Positions 37,121 to 51,236 of a stretch of 64,000 nt of DNA are shown here, in pieces. The stretch's first letter is position 1; every line of letters begins with the position of its first letter. Origin of the DNA: Embiotoca jacksoni. Taxonomy: Eukaryota > Chordata > Actinopteri > Embiotocidae. The DNA lies in contig JAKOON010000013.1 of the NCBI GenBank assembly GCA_022577435.1, positions 17,936,012 through 18,000,011 of the forward strand. Direction: 5' to 3'. The translations under genes and the position numbers were made by a program. The notes beneath the pieces are model-generated. The model saw only the letters and a list, made by a program, of their open reading frames with translations. It had not been told where the DNA came from and did not search any database.

Positions 37121-37617
37121 GACATGGTACATACGTCATATATACTGACGTATGAATAAAAGATTTGCGGGCGCCTACAGACACAAACATCTGAGTAATA
37201 AGGAAGAAAGAAAGAAGTTAGGAAATAAAGGGGTGAAATATTTGTGCTTATGATGAACTTAGACATAAATTGTACACAATCATTTTTTTAATTGAGTACC
37301 TATTTAAATTAGGTCGGGTGTAATTTATATTATAATTTTGACATATCAGGAAAATGAGTTTAGAAATTACATATGATCCTTTGTAATTAAAACATATTTT
37401 AGGACTATACAAAACTAAAATATCCATCGGACAAAAGCTACAAGTTTTGCAGGAATGCGGAGAGATCTCCTTGAATTCAACAGATAAGTAAACACCATAA
37501 TGTATGCACGGACTTACAGCGCGTTATTTCTGCGGAGAGGGACGACACGTACTCCACCATGACTCTCCACTCCTGTGTCCGACTGGCTGTGGTGAGGAGA
37601 TGGTGGAGGGACTGGCA

Positions 37618-37621
<4 letters not shown>

Positions 37622-37648
<27 letters not shown>
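37622..37648 (+). repeat. (GT)13 microsatellite with G-run
   Basis: GT array running directly into a G run. Confidence 0.9.
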
Positions 37649-37973
37649 GGGGGGGTGATTTATACCAACAAGCTCATTGCTGCTGCCCCCTCTGTCCTCA
37701 GAGAGACACTATCTAGCTGTTTGTCTGCAATCCTTTGACCTCAGGGCTCCCACTGCGGACCATCTCCGGTTCCATCAGACTAAAGAGCCCGCCACCTGTA
37801 CCCAGCGACCGTCGCCGTGTCACAGCGTCTGTGCTACACGGATCTCAGCGGTGGGAGCTAATTGGTCACTTTATGGCAGCGAGTCTGCTTCGTCCGCTCT
37901 CTTCAAAAGAGGTTAGCGCCATCATCAAGGCGTCATTAGGGAGAGTGAATTGACCAGCACGGCAGCGTATGTG

Positions 37974-38010
37974 TGTGTGTGGGGGTGGGGGGGGTGGGGT
38001 GAGGGGGGCT
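37974..38010 (+). repeat. G-rich low-complexity tract
   Basis: Alternating gggg and tgg blocks (gggggtggggggggtgggg) after a short GT run. It could form a G-quadruplex; that is inference from composition. Confidence 0.6.
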
Positions 38011-38329
38011 CAAATTCATTTAAAAGTCAATTTTCCTGCCTAATGCTCATCGTTTTAAGTAGCCTGACTTTAAGTACTGATTTTCAGGTCCTTTAAGAGG
38101 ATGTCCACAGATGTCACCATTTTTCAAATTATTTATTTTTACTTTTCCTGTGCACATGTCCTTTGGCCTTATTCTCATTTTATCTGCCTTGACTGGGTTT
38201 TTATCTTATTTTTAGTTCATTAAAAGTACTACTTCACCAATAGTTCATTTGTCAGTCAATCTGAGTTCTGTGATTTGTAAAAAACATCACAGAAGGTCTA
38301 AGGCAGCTCTTCAGGAACTTTCATTTATT

Positions 38330-38716
38330 GCACGATGGTCTTCAGTAGGTTGGCCAGTGTGCGTGGGATAATGCTGAGAGGTAGTCTACAACTTTAATGG
38401 CTATCCAACTTTGAACATAAAAACTCACAATTGATGATGCAGGTTACCGGTCTGCCTGTGAAGGACTAAGACATTTTTTTTTTACTTGAATGCAACTTTC
38501 TAAACCCCCATGCTGAGTAAATACAGTGAGTAGAAAAGGATGCTAAAGTCTCAGAGTAAATTGTTTCATATGTTCCTGGCTTCCTACCACAGTCTGCTAA
38601 CCTGTATGATTGGGTGTTCTCAGTGCACGGTGCGGTAAACGTGAGTTATTTCGGCTGCTGTTGCCTCATCTGTCTGTCAATCATCTTGTGGTTTCAGTGG
38701 TAATGTCTTCTAGCTA
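38330..38716 (+). repeat. Dispersed repeat family C, copy 1, left part (host of a Tc1 insertion)
   Basis: It matches the minus strand of 62.4-62.78 kb over several hundred bases. Shared blocks include aatgctgagag, gatgcaggttac, ttgaatgcaact, gctgagtaaata, gtaaattgtttcatatgttc, accacagtctgct and cagtgcacggtg. The match is broken at the TA dinucleotide 38715-38716 by the Tc1 element and resumes at 40018. Confidence 0.8.
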
Positions 38717-40017
38717 CAGTGCATCCGGAAAGTACTCACAGCGCTTCACTTTTTCCACATTTTGTTATGTTACAGCCTTATTCCAAAATGGATTAAATTC
38801 ATTTTTTTCCTCAATATTCTACACGCAATATCCCATAATGACAAAGTGAAAATAGTTTGTTTAAATTTTTTGCAAATCTATTAAAAATAAAGAACGAAAA
38901 TATAACACGTACATAAGTATTCACAGCCTTTGCTCAATACTTTGTTGAAGCACCTTTGGCAGAAATTACAGCCTCAAGTCTTTTTGACTATGATGCTATA
39001 AGCTTGGCACCTATTCTTGGGTAGTTTCTCCCATTCTTCTTTGCAGGACCTCTCAAGCTCCATCAGGTTGGATGGGGAGCGTCGGTGCACAGCCATTTTC
39101 ACATCTCCCAGAGATGTTCAATCTTGTTCAAGTCTGGGCTCTGCCTGGGCCTCTCAAAGACATTCACAGAGTTGTCCCGAAGACACTCCTTTGTTATCTT
39201 GGCTGTGTGCTTCGGGTCGTTGTCCTGTTGGAAGATGAACCTTCGCCCCAGCCTGAGGTCCAGAGCGCTCTGGAGAAGGTTCTCATCAAGGATGTCTCTG
39301 TACATTGCTGCATTCATCTTTCCCTCCATCCTAACTAGTCTCCCAGTTCCTGCCGCTGAAAAACATCCCCACAGCATGATGCTGCCACCACCATGCTTCA
39401 CCGTAGAGATTGTATTGGCCAGGTGATGAGCGGTGCCTGGTTTCCTCCAGACATGATGCTCGGCATTCAGGCCAAAGAGTTCAATCTTTGTTTCATCAGA
39501 CCAGAGAATTTAGTTTCTCATGGTCTGAGAGTCCTTCAGGGGCCTTTTGGTAAACTCCAGGTGGGCTGTCATGGGCCTTTTACTGAGGAGTGGCTTCCGT
39601 CAATTTTTTGGACTTCATGGCTTGGTTTGTGCTCTGACATGCACTGTCAACTGTGAGACCTTATATAGACGGTGTGTGTCTTTCCAAATCATGTCCAATC
39701 AACTGAATTTACCAGGTGGACTCCAATCAAGTTGTAGAGACATCTCAAGGATGATCAGTGGAAACAGGATGCACTTGAGCTCAATTTTGAGTGTAATGGC
39801 AAAGGCTGTGAATACTTATGTACATGTGATTTTTTTTGTTTTTGATTTGAAATAGATTTGCACAAATTTCAAAAAAATGTATTTCACGTTGTCATTATGG
39901 GGTATTGTGTGTAGAATTTTGAGGGAAAAAAAATAATTTAATCCATTTTGGAAAAAGACTGTAATATAACAAAATGTGGAAAAAGTGAAGCGCTGTGAAT
40001 ACTTTCCGGATGCACTG
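38717..40017 (-). mobile_element. Tc1/mariner element with intact TIRs (1301 bp)
   Basis: The left end cagtgcatccggaaagta and the right end tactttccggatgcactg are inverted repeats, flanked on both sides by TA. The TIR homology continues inward through agcgcttcactttttccac. The copy is shorter than the roughly 1.6 kb usual for fish Tc1. Between ggcttccgt and tttttggacttcatgg (near 39601) a block of some 300 bases of the family sequence appears to be missing, by comparison with the consensus as I recall it. That deletion removes the DNA-binding half of the transposase, so the copy cannot be autonomous. Confidence 0.9.
39099..39401 (-). pseudogene. Tc1 transposase, C-terminal catalytic fragment
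   Basis: The minus-strand frame of 100 codons starts KHGGGSIMLWGCFSAAGTG, contains QQDNDPKHTAK with the second catalytic aspartate, and ends near SPDLNKIEHLWEM with the catalytic glutamate. It is the DDE domain of a Tc1 transposase that would cut and paste the element at TA sites. The frame breaks just after WEM; downstream codons in other frames still recall MELERSCKEEW. The N-terminal helix-turn-helix half is deleted. It is non-functional as it stands. Confidence 0.9.
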
Positions 40018-40125
40018 TACATATCCACAATTTAGAAAAAGGTCTGTCCTGTCTGGATAAAATTGCTGTGCAGTCGCACATAAAGCGGGACACCTGGTCG
40101 CTCTTTCCTTAGCATGGATTTTGCC
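40018..40125 (+). repeat. Dispersed repeat family C, copy 1, right part
   Basis: After the right TA of the Tc1 element, tatccacaatttagaaaaag, gtctgtcctgtc, tgctgtgcagtcgcacat and gcgggacacctgg continue the match to the minus strand of 62.26-62.4 kb. A short internal block present there is missing here. Confidence 0.75.
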
Positions 40126-42921
<2,796 letters not shown>

Positions 42922-42922
42922 G

Positions 42923-42992
<70 letters not shown>
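42922..42992 (+). repeat. (GA)n microsatellite
   Basis: About 35 GA units with one interruption (aa near 42941). The minus-strand Leu-Ser frame is an artefact. Confidence 0.95.
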
Positions 42993-42995
<3 letters not shown>

Positions 42996-43596
42996 TAGGA
43001 TAACACACAACTGACTCATCACATGACACCAAACACCATCAAACTTTGTTGGCTTCCCGTGGGAACTCCACCCGAGGTCTCTATCTTCAAGACTTAACCT
43101 CACACACTCTGCCATCCATCGCTTTCCTCCAGGCCACAATGTATCACATCCATCCTCTCATTTACAATAAAGCTCCTTTAAAAGCTGCCAATCCAGGCCA
43201 AAGTACTCTCCAGGGGCTGCAGGTTCCAGATAACTGGCCCAAACAGTCCAGCGAGTGTAAACAGGCACTGTCAATCAATGCCCCTCAAGGGGGGCACGAT
43301 GCTTGTCGGTGTAAATCCATGGTTAGATGATGTTGTCCATACACCGACTCTTTGCTGTGGCTTTAGTTACAAGCCAGACGCTCCTGAGCAGGATCACAAT
43401 TTCACCTGATGACGAGGTCATTTTTACAGTGACAGGTCAGGGTGTGGGTCTGGACTACCATAGTATAGTGTTTTAATAATTATAATTTGCTTAACTTTTT
43501 ATGATCAACAGTTCTTCCCCAATAGGTATTAAATGTATTTACCTCCTTTATTCATCTTTGAATAATCTGGTAAAAAGCCAAAGTGTGTAAAAAACC
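42993..43596. other. Non-coding stretch, no feature seen
   Basis: No exon or repeat recognised. Confidence 0.45.
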
Positions 43597-44010
43597 CGTC
43601 AGTCCACAAGAGGATATCGTGTTAGTGTCACGTTGCCTCACATAAGTGTGTAGCCTGGTGCGAAACAGCTTTTTCCTAAGTACAGAATATTTTTCAAGTT
43701 GTTTTAATGAACGCCCGCAACATGACGAGGTGCTGAGCAATTATTCTGTGCTGAGCACTGAACATTTGACGTTTTTTTTCAATCACAGAGAGTGGAAAAA
43801 TGTTCGCACTGCGCTTGTCTTTGCCACCAGCCGTCCAATCAAAGTGACGGAGGAGCGGGGCAAACGCATATAACCATCAACACTTGTCGCTGATTGGTCC
43901 GCCCTTCAGAACGTCCGTGCAAACGCTAATATGAGCCGAGTTCCCAGACTGCCTTTACAGCGAAGAAAACTGAAGCTGTGAGCGACAGTCGGTACACACA
44001 ACTATGAAAG
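43597..44010 (+). repeat. Dispersed repeat family B, copy 2, preceded by a family A scrap
   Basis: Bases 43597-43640 (cccgtcagtccacaagagga ... agtgtcacgttgcctca) resemble the start of family A copy 3. From about 43690, ttgttttaatgaacgcccgc, aaagtgacggaggagcgggg, cgctgattggtccgccctt and gaagctgtgagcgacagtcg match the minus strand at 7.0-7.2 kb. This is the most complete family B copy in the window. Confidence 0.75.
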
Positions 44011-44164
44011 CTGAAGAAGGAAGTCATGTGACTCGTTACAACAAGTGATTACCCAACCCCGACCTCTGCAGATACAGTAAACTCAGGGCTTTCGCTCAGG
44101 AGACCGGTGTCCAACTGAGAGCAACAATTAAACACATATTTCTTAATATACTGTATCTCTACTT

Positions 44165-44300
44165 ATGTAAAATGACTTATTGTTACTCAAACCATAATCT
44201 CGAACCCAGTAATTTTTGTGCCGAACCCAAACCTCATGGTTTTTGGTGCCCAAACTCAAGGCACCTCAATTTACATACCAAACATGACACTGACATGGCA
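44165..44300 (-). repeat. Modular dispersed repeat family A, inverted copy 5
   Basis: Read on the minus strand it gives gtcagtgtcatgtttgg, then gaggtgccttgagtttgggc and ccatgaggtttgggtt, matching family A copies 2 and 3. Confidence 0.6.
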
Positions 44301-47300
44301 TCTTCAAGTCGACAGATGGGTGTATTGCACGTGATTCGCAATTACTGGGTTGAGTTTTCATTGTTAGTCACAGTCCTTCCCACGCCAGATTCAAACAGCC
44401 CTCACACTTCTACTAACACTGTATCAGAACAGTATGAGTTTCCTGTTAAATTTCCAGCAGCTGTTGTGTTTGTTTGTATTGGTCACTGATTTCAGCACTA
44501 ATTATGATTGTTCAGTTAAAATGCATCAGGGAAGCATGACAAGTTGATTGTTTTAGATTTTTGCAAAAGGAGAAATGGAACAAGAAGACACAGTGAGCTG
44601 TTGTTATATGGGAAACTACTCGCACCATAAAATTAGGTCATAGTTATTATTGTATTACTATTTTCTTTAAACAATGTGAATTTGTTCGGTTGCACTGTGA
44701 ACAGATACACCAGCTGCTTTCTGACAAAGTACTGTATCTGCTGAAGAGGTGTTTGCTTTAAAGCCCCCCAAGATTTTGGTTTTGTTCATTGTTACTTTTC
44801 TTGAATGTTTGAGCTTCATGGTGCAGAATTTATGTTTGGATTTAGACCAAAATTCTACTACAGGAAATGGCTGTTACCAGATGTGGAAAATTCTAAGATG
44901 TACATAAAATCCAACAGACTTAGAGAATTTATCCCTGACCCAAATTTGACTCTGTTTAATGGGCTAATGCTTTAATTGACCCAAATAAATGAGGAGAAAA
45001 TTAGTGATGCTACACCACCGCCTAGTGATGATAACCAAAGTAACTCCTGCGGTTGGAGGAGAGCTCCCTTGAAAATCCCATTCAATAAGGAAATCTATGA
45101 CAAGTCCCGGACTGAATAAGAATGAGGGCATTAGGATAAATATAGAACAAAGATACTTTTTGGAGGACAGATTATCAAAGCGGGGTAAACTGCAAGTCGG
45201 CTGAGAGATACAACAAAGTGGAAAAATACACTTCTTTTCCGTACTGTATTTTGAGTTTTGGTTTCACCCATATAGAAACAAGTTCACCTGCAAGGCTCTG
45301 TCACAGTTGTCACTACCATTAAGAGCCCATGTGTGGTTTGCATGACTGCCTGTGTCTCTTATGATGTTAATTGTCTGTTTACCACTGCGGTGCGACAACA
45401 GAATGTAGTGTTTTCCTCCGCTACATAATTCATGGCCTCGAGGAGAGGCTTGGCTCCATGTTTGGCACTGGCTTGTTTTGTTTAGCGTCCCCTGTTACAC
45501 GGGCCCTATCCACCCCCACTTCTCACATTATGAATTCTTAATCGACGCCTGCATTCGCTCACAACCCAGATCTTGCTGGCTGCGCTCCTGCGCCGCAGGC
45601 ATGAGGAGCTGGAAACGAGTTCAGGTGGATCCCCTGTCTTTGTCCTCACTCTCGGTTTACAGGAACACACAGCACTGATTAATGGAGATAATCAGATAAC
45701 GGATTTTTAATGAATAAATTATGATTGGCTGGATCGAAAAGTTCCCGCAGGAGGCAAAAAAAAAAATTCAATCTCAATAAGTGCTTAAACAGATCCAGAA
45801 TATGACTGATGTTATGATAGTATTATTTAAAACAATGGGGTGAATGTGTGCTCATGAATTATATCTGAGCTCCAGTCAAACGTCCTCCAAATCTATCCCT
45901 CAATTTTGGCTTTAAATGTGATTCACATTCATGCCTTGTTACACGTCGACTGACATAAATCAAATGACTGCACAGAGAGAGATTTGAACATTTGTATCAA
46001 GGTTCGCTCAGGTACAGTAAAACAATGAGAATGTGAAGGCACTATCATTCACCACGATACTATTGATTGAGGCTCCAACCTGGTGAGGTGGGGCAGAATT
46101 GAGATTTGATATGGTGCTCACCAATATCAAAAGAAGTTGAACTACAGGTAGGAACTGAGCTGAAAATCAACGCTGCAACGAGTTAAAGCCACATCATCTG
46201 AAGCCAGTTGTCTTAATTGAAAAACTATATCAAGAGAGGAGAGCAGCACGGCCGTCAAAAAAAAAAGCTAGAGTCCACATGATGAGTGCTATTGGAGTGC
46301 ACTTTCACAGGCGTAAAGAGGTGGAAAGATATCGCTGGAGTGGCGCGGCAGAGATGGTGGTTTCTGAGATGGGCGGGCAGGTAGGCAGCGGTGGGTAAAA
46401 CAGATATTTATTAAACCATTAAATCCCCAGTGCCAAATGTAATTTGAAGTTTTTGTTGCTTTGCCACCATTAGCAGCTAACAGCCCAGTCGCTCCGGGGC
46501 ATGTCCTGATAAAAATAGAGTGGAGAGACAAGGGCAAATCAGAACAACAGCGTTTTCAATCTACACAATTATGGTGTCGTTAACATTAGCCCGTCTGATT
46601 CCTTAACGTCACGGCAAACAGACGCATCACTCAGGGAGCTTCCAAATCTCATCAGAGAGGAGACACAGGTGGAGAGCAACGGCCAAACAGAGCGGCGTAA
46701 TATTGTGATCAAGCGACAAGTGAGACAGAGTAATAGACAGTGAGGGAGTGATAGGGGCAGATAGAGTGTTGGTGAGAGTGGGCAGGTACGTGTTTGTTTG
46801 GGATTGTGTGTTTGTGTGCACAACCATGCATCTGTAAAGCTCAGAGGATAAGTGCACATTGAGCGACAAGGGATAGGCCGCATCACCATAAAATGTAATC
46901 TATTAAAGCTTATCCCAGACAAGATCGCTACATCTAAATTCATCTCAGTCTGTCAGGCCCTCTTCTATTCCCAATACTGCTGCACCATAATGGGATGTGA
47001 CAGTACATGTCCTAAGGAATGAGGAAATAAGAGACCTCCATGTCACACAGCCGTGTCACTTTCAAACAGCCTTTTGCCCCATGAAGACACAGAACAGCTG
47101 GGCAAACACACTAAGCAGCGTGTACAGAATCAAAATAATGCATTTGTATACCAGTAAAACTTTGTTTGCAAAAGTATTAACAAAACATTTTTGTAAACCT
47201 TTTTTCTTTTCCTTTGATAATGTTGCTAAATTTAAAAATGGTGTTATACACTTACAAGTAAGCTTGATCGAACTGATATTAAATGAACCCCGATTTAAAT

Positions 47301-47490
47301 ACTGCTTCAGAGAAAGCTGCCAAATTTAGATTGATTGAAAAGCAGCTTCTCAGTTTGTGTCCCTCTATTGTGCCTGATGAAACAAATATAGTTTGCAGAT
47401 TTGTTTTGTAGCTTGCTAGTTACTTATTATAACCTCCATCAGTTAGTTGAAAATGGTCAAAACCTGTGAAGGATTTAGAATATATATATA
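44301..47490. other. Non-coding stretch, no gene seen
   Basis: No convincing exon or transposon. The minus frames at 46569-46943 and the plus frame at 45478-45678 have no motif. Confidence 0.5.
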
Positions 47491-47541
47491 CACCTTTTCG
47501 CTGTGAGGTGACAATGCTAACCACTGCACCACTGTGCTGGC
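47491..47541 (-). mobile_element. V-SINE 5' fragment
   Basis: Read on the minus strand it gives cagcacagtggtgcagtgg, then ttagcattgtcacctcacag, the same 5' head as the SINE at 53.75 kb including its A-box region. It stops before the B-box and ends at a TATATATA run, so it is a short truncated copy. Confidence 0.7.
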
Positions 47542-48188
47542 TGAGATGGAATGTAATGTTTATAATTATGTTTTCATTAGTGTACAACCACCTGAAACTA
47601 ACATTCGTTGTGTTTTTGTTAACTTAGAGGAGAAGGGCACCAAAAAGGATAAACCAAATAGTGGCTCTATACTTGTAGACTGAGGCTAAAACAGCATGTT
47701 TCGTACAAAAAAAAAAGTTGATGATCCATGTAGAAGGCATGTAATCATAGAAACAGACTCTTCCTTTATGGAAAGGTAAAGCTAGATATGAAAAAATGTA
47801 AGATCAAACTAAAAGTATGTTAAACAAAAGGCATGGAAGTGTACCCGTTCCTATTTTTATTCTTAAAATTACAAGAAATAGGTTAAAGGCTAACCGATGT
47901 CTGTTAAATGTAAGGGTACATGCGGGCTGTGATTGCTCTAGTTAAGACTAGTGCAAAACTGCTGATTGTTAAGCTGTAGGAGCATTAAGGACAGGCTTCT
48001 ACGCAGGGCACAGTACTGCACAAGCATACTTACACACTGTGAACACAACTTCTTGTCCTTGGAAAGAAAAACTTGAAGTTGTAAGATAGTAAACAGACAA
48101 ACACATTATTGTTACTGCAACTTCATGCACCCTATTTAAGCAATTAAAAAAAAAACTTGCCTGCCATGCCTGGTTGCAGTTGTTAATC
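47542..48188. other. Non-coding stretch, no feature seen
   Basis: AT-rich spacer between the SINE fragment and a Tc1 element. Confidence 0.45.
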
Positions 48189-48190
48189 TA

Positions 48191-49324
48191 CTCTCACCGA
48201 GCACTTTATTAGGAGCTCCATAACACTGGGTAAGGCCTCGCTTTGCTCTGAGAGCGGCCTCAGTTCTTTGTGTCATGGATTACACAAGATACTGAAAACA
48301 TTCCTTAGAGATTCTGCTCCATGTTGACATGATTTCATCACATCAGCGCTGCAGATTCATACTGCCAGTCTCTTGTTCTACCAAATCCCAGAGGTGTTCT
48401 ACTGGTTTCAGATCTGGTGACTGGGGAAGCCACTGAAGTTCATTGACCTCACTGTCCTGTTCATTAACCTGTTTGAGATGACGTTTGTTTTGTGAGGTTG
48501 GTCATCCTGCTAGAAGAAGCTGTTGGACGGTGGTAAACTGTGACTATAAAAGGACGAGGCATGCTCAGCTCTGATAGGCTTTGGCATCCAAACAACGATT
48601 GATTGGTATTAAAAGGTCCAAAGTCTGCCAAGAAAAAGATCTCCACACCGTTACACAACCAGCAGGGGTCTGAACTGGTGTCCATGGATGGATGCTATTC
48701 ATTCACAATTTGAAGCGTACCATCTGCAGCCTCAACAGAAATCAATATTCATCAGACCAGACAATGTTTTTCCTCAATGGTCCAGTTTTGGTGAACATGT
48801 GTCCACTGCAGCCTCAGATCTCTGCTCTTGGTTGACATGAGATGGAGTCTTCTGCTGTTGTAGTTCATCCACCTCCAGGTTTGACGCGTTGAGTATTTTC
48901 TGCTTACCACTGTTGCAAAGAACGGTTAACTGAGTCACCATAGTTTCTGTCAGCTCCAATCTGTCTGGCCGATCTCTTCTGCCGTCTCTCATTAACAAGG
49001 TGTTTCTGTCAGCAAGACTGCTGCTTGCTGGATGTTTTCTTGTTTTTCGCACCATTCTGAGTAAACTCCAGAGATTGTTCTGGTGAAAATACCAGGAGGT
49101 CAACAGTTTAAAAAAAAAAATCCTCCGACCAGCTTGCCTGGCAACCATGCTACAGTCAGTCACTGACAACATATTTTTATTTTCCAATTTTCATGTTTGA
49201 TATTAACATTGCCTGAAACTACTGACCTGTACCTGCATCTGTGCATTGCTCTGCTGCCAAACCACTGGCTGATTGGATAACTGCATGAATAAGAAGGTGT
49301 TATTAATAAAGTGCTTGGTAAGCA
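48191..49324 (-). mobile_element. Decayed Tc1-like element of the 'accgagcactttattagg' family
   Basis: The left end ctctcaccgagcacttta, followed by ttaggag, is preceded by TA. The right end aataaagtgcttggtaag is its inverted partner, with the flanking TA apparently mutated to CA. Inside, read on the minus strand, are the remnants of a transposase. Length (about 1.13 kb) is somewhat below the roughly 1.2 kb I recall for this fish family. The copy is heavily diverged and looks older than its two Tc1 neighbours. Confidence 0.85.
48464..49187 (-). pseudogene. Tc1-like transposase remnant
   Basis: The minus-strand frame at 48774-49187 includes VRKTRKHPASSSLADRNTLL and RDRPDRLELTETMVTQLT, and ends HVNQEQRSEAAVDTCSPKLD. 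This parallels the frame of the family between its DNA-binding and DDE domains. A second piece lies at 48464-48685. Frameshifts separate the pieces and the catalytic motifs are not readable in one frame. Function is lost. Confidence 0.7.
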
Positions 49325-49452
49325 CATGTTTAGACAATTGCAGTTTGGGGGAGGTGTTCAGCAAACTGTCAATTAATTACTGAGTACAGCTTCATTATAA
49401 ATGGTGGAAATGATTAACCTACTATTACCAGCCATAATTCAGTGTGACTATA

Positions 49453-50974
49453 CAGTGGAGGAAATAATTATTTGATCCCTTGCCGATTTTGTAAGTTTGC
49501 TCACTGACAAAGAAATGAACGGTCTATAATTGTAATGGTATTTTTACTTTAACAGTGAGAGACAGAATGTCAAAAAAGAAATTGAGAAGATCACATCATA
49601 TAAAAGTTATTTATTGATTTGCATTTGATTGTGGGAAATAAGTATTTGATCCCCGAGCAAAACATGACTCTGTACTTGGTGGAGAAACTGTTGTTGGCAA
49701 GCACAGAGGTCAGGCGTTTCTTGTAGTTGGTCACCAGGTTTGCGCACATCTTGAGGGATTTTGGTCCACTCCTCTTTGCAGATACTCCAAATCCTTATGG
49801 TTTCTAGGCTGTCGCTTGGCAACTCGAAGCTTCAGCTCCCTCCACCAATTTTCTATGGGATTAAGGTCCGGAGACTGGCTCGGCCACTCCATGACCTTAA
49901 TGTGCTTCTTCTTGTGCCTTGGCCGTATGTTTTGGGTCATTGTGGTGCTGGAAGACCCATCCACGACCCCGTTTAAGTGTCCTGGCTGAGGGATGGAGGT
50001 TGTCGCCCAAGATTTCACGGTACGTGGCCCCGTCCATCCTCCCCTCGATGTGGTGAAGTGGTCCTGTCCCCTTAGCAGAGAAACACCCCCAAATCATAAT
50101 GTTTCCACCTCCATGCTTGACGGTGGTGATGGTGTTTCTTGGGGTTATTGTCAGCATTTCTCTTCCTCCAAACACGTCGAGTCGAGTTGATGCCAAAGAG
50201 TTTGATTTTGGTCTCATCTGACCACATCACCTTCTCCCAAGCCTTCTCTGAATCATTCAGGTGTTCATTGGCAAACTTCAGACGGGCCTGTACATGTGCC
50301 TTCTTGAGCAGGAGGACCTTGCAGCGCTGCAGGATTTTAATCCATTACGGCGTAGTGTGTTTCCAATGGTTCTCTTGGTCTGTCTTGAGATCATTAACAA
50401 GTTCCTCCCGTGTAGTTCTGGGCTGATCCCTCACCTTTCTCATGATCATCGATACCCCACGAGGTGAGATCTTGCGTGGAGCCCCAGACTGAGGGCCACT
50501 GATGGTCATTTTGTGTTTCTTCCATTTCCGAATAATCGCACCAACAGGTGTCTCCTTCTCACCGAGCTGCTTGCTGATGGTCTTGTAGCCCATTCTGGCC
50601 TTGTGCAGGTCTACAATCTTGTTCCTGACGTCCTTAGACAGCTCTTTGGTCTTGGTGGAGAGGTTGGAATCTGATTGACTGATTTTGTGGACAGGTGTCT
50701 TTTATACAGGTAATGAGTTGAGTACTTTCTTAAAGCAAGAGAACTAATCTAACCTGTCTGTGGGAGCCAGAATTCTTGCTGGTTGGTAGGGGATCAAATA
50801 CTATTCACACAATCAAATGCAAATCAATTTACAACTTTTATATGATGTGATTTTTGATATTCTGTCTCTCACTGTTAAAATAAAACTACCATTACAATTA
50901 TAGACCGTTCATTGCTTTGTCAGTGGGCAAACTTACAAAATCGGCAAGGGATCAAATAATTATTTCCTTCCCTG
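49453..50974 (-). mobile_element. Near full-length Tc1 element (1522 bp), 'cagtggaggaaataattatt' family
   Basis: The left end cagtggaggaaataattatt and the right end aataattatttccttccctg form long terminal inverted repeats, bounded by TA on both sides. Inner TIR homology continues through gatcccttgccgattttgta and the aaatgaacggtctataattg block. Length is close to the 1.6 kb of fish Tc1 elements. The transposase it carries on the minus strand is broken by frameshifts, so it is dead but fairly young. Confidence 0.92.
49731..50593 (-). pseudogene. Tc1 transposase pseudogene, frameshifted
   Basis: Three minus-strand frames cover the protein in order. Bases 50345-50593 give the helix-turn-helix part (KTISKQLGEKETPVGAIIRK and SGAPRKISPRG). 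Bases 49897-50217 give TVKHGGGNIMIWGCFSAKGT and FQHHNDPKHTAK, where the usual Q-D-N-D reads H-H-N-D. Bases 49731-50018 give WPSQSPDLNPIENWWRELK with the catalytic glutamate. Two frame changes separate them. The protein would bind its own TIRs and cut at TA; this copy cannot be translated intact. Confidence 0.9.
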
Positions 50975-51128
50975 TATGTCTGGCCACGCTCCATTAAGGA
51001 TTGTTTACAGTCATGGCATTTAATAAATCGACATTGACCACCATATACCCTATGTTGTGGGCCGAAACTCTACCACCATCGCCATTGTTGGCACCACTTC
51101 ATCGTCATTGCACTCAGCCTCCCCTACT

Positions 51129-51236
51129 CGTCACTGATTGGTCCGCCTTCAGAATGGCTGAACAAACCTTAATGTGAACAGGGTTTCCAGACTATAACCA
51201 CGGCAAAGACTGAAGCTGTGAGTGGTAGTTGGGTAA
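51129..51236 (+). repeat. Dispersed repeat family B, short copy 3
   Basis: The blocks gtcactgattggtccgcctt, gggtttccagact and gactgaagctgtgag match copies 1 and 2. Only the right third of the repeat is recognisable. Confidence 0.65.
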
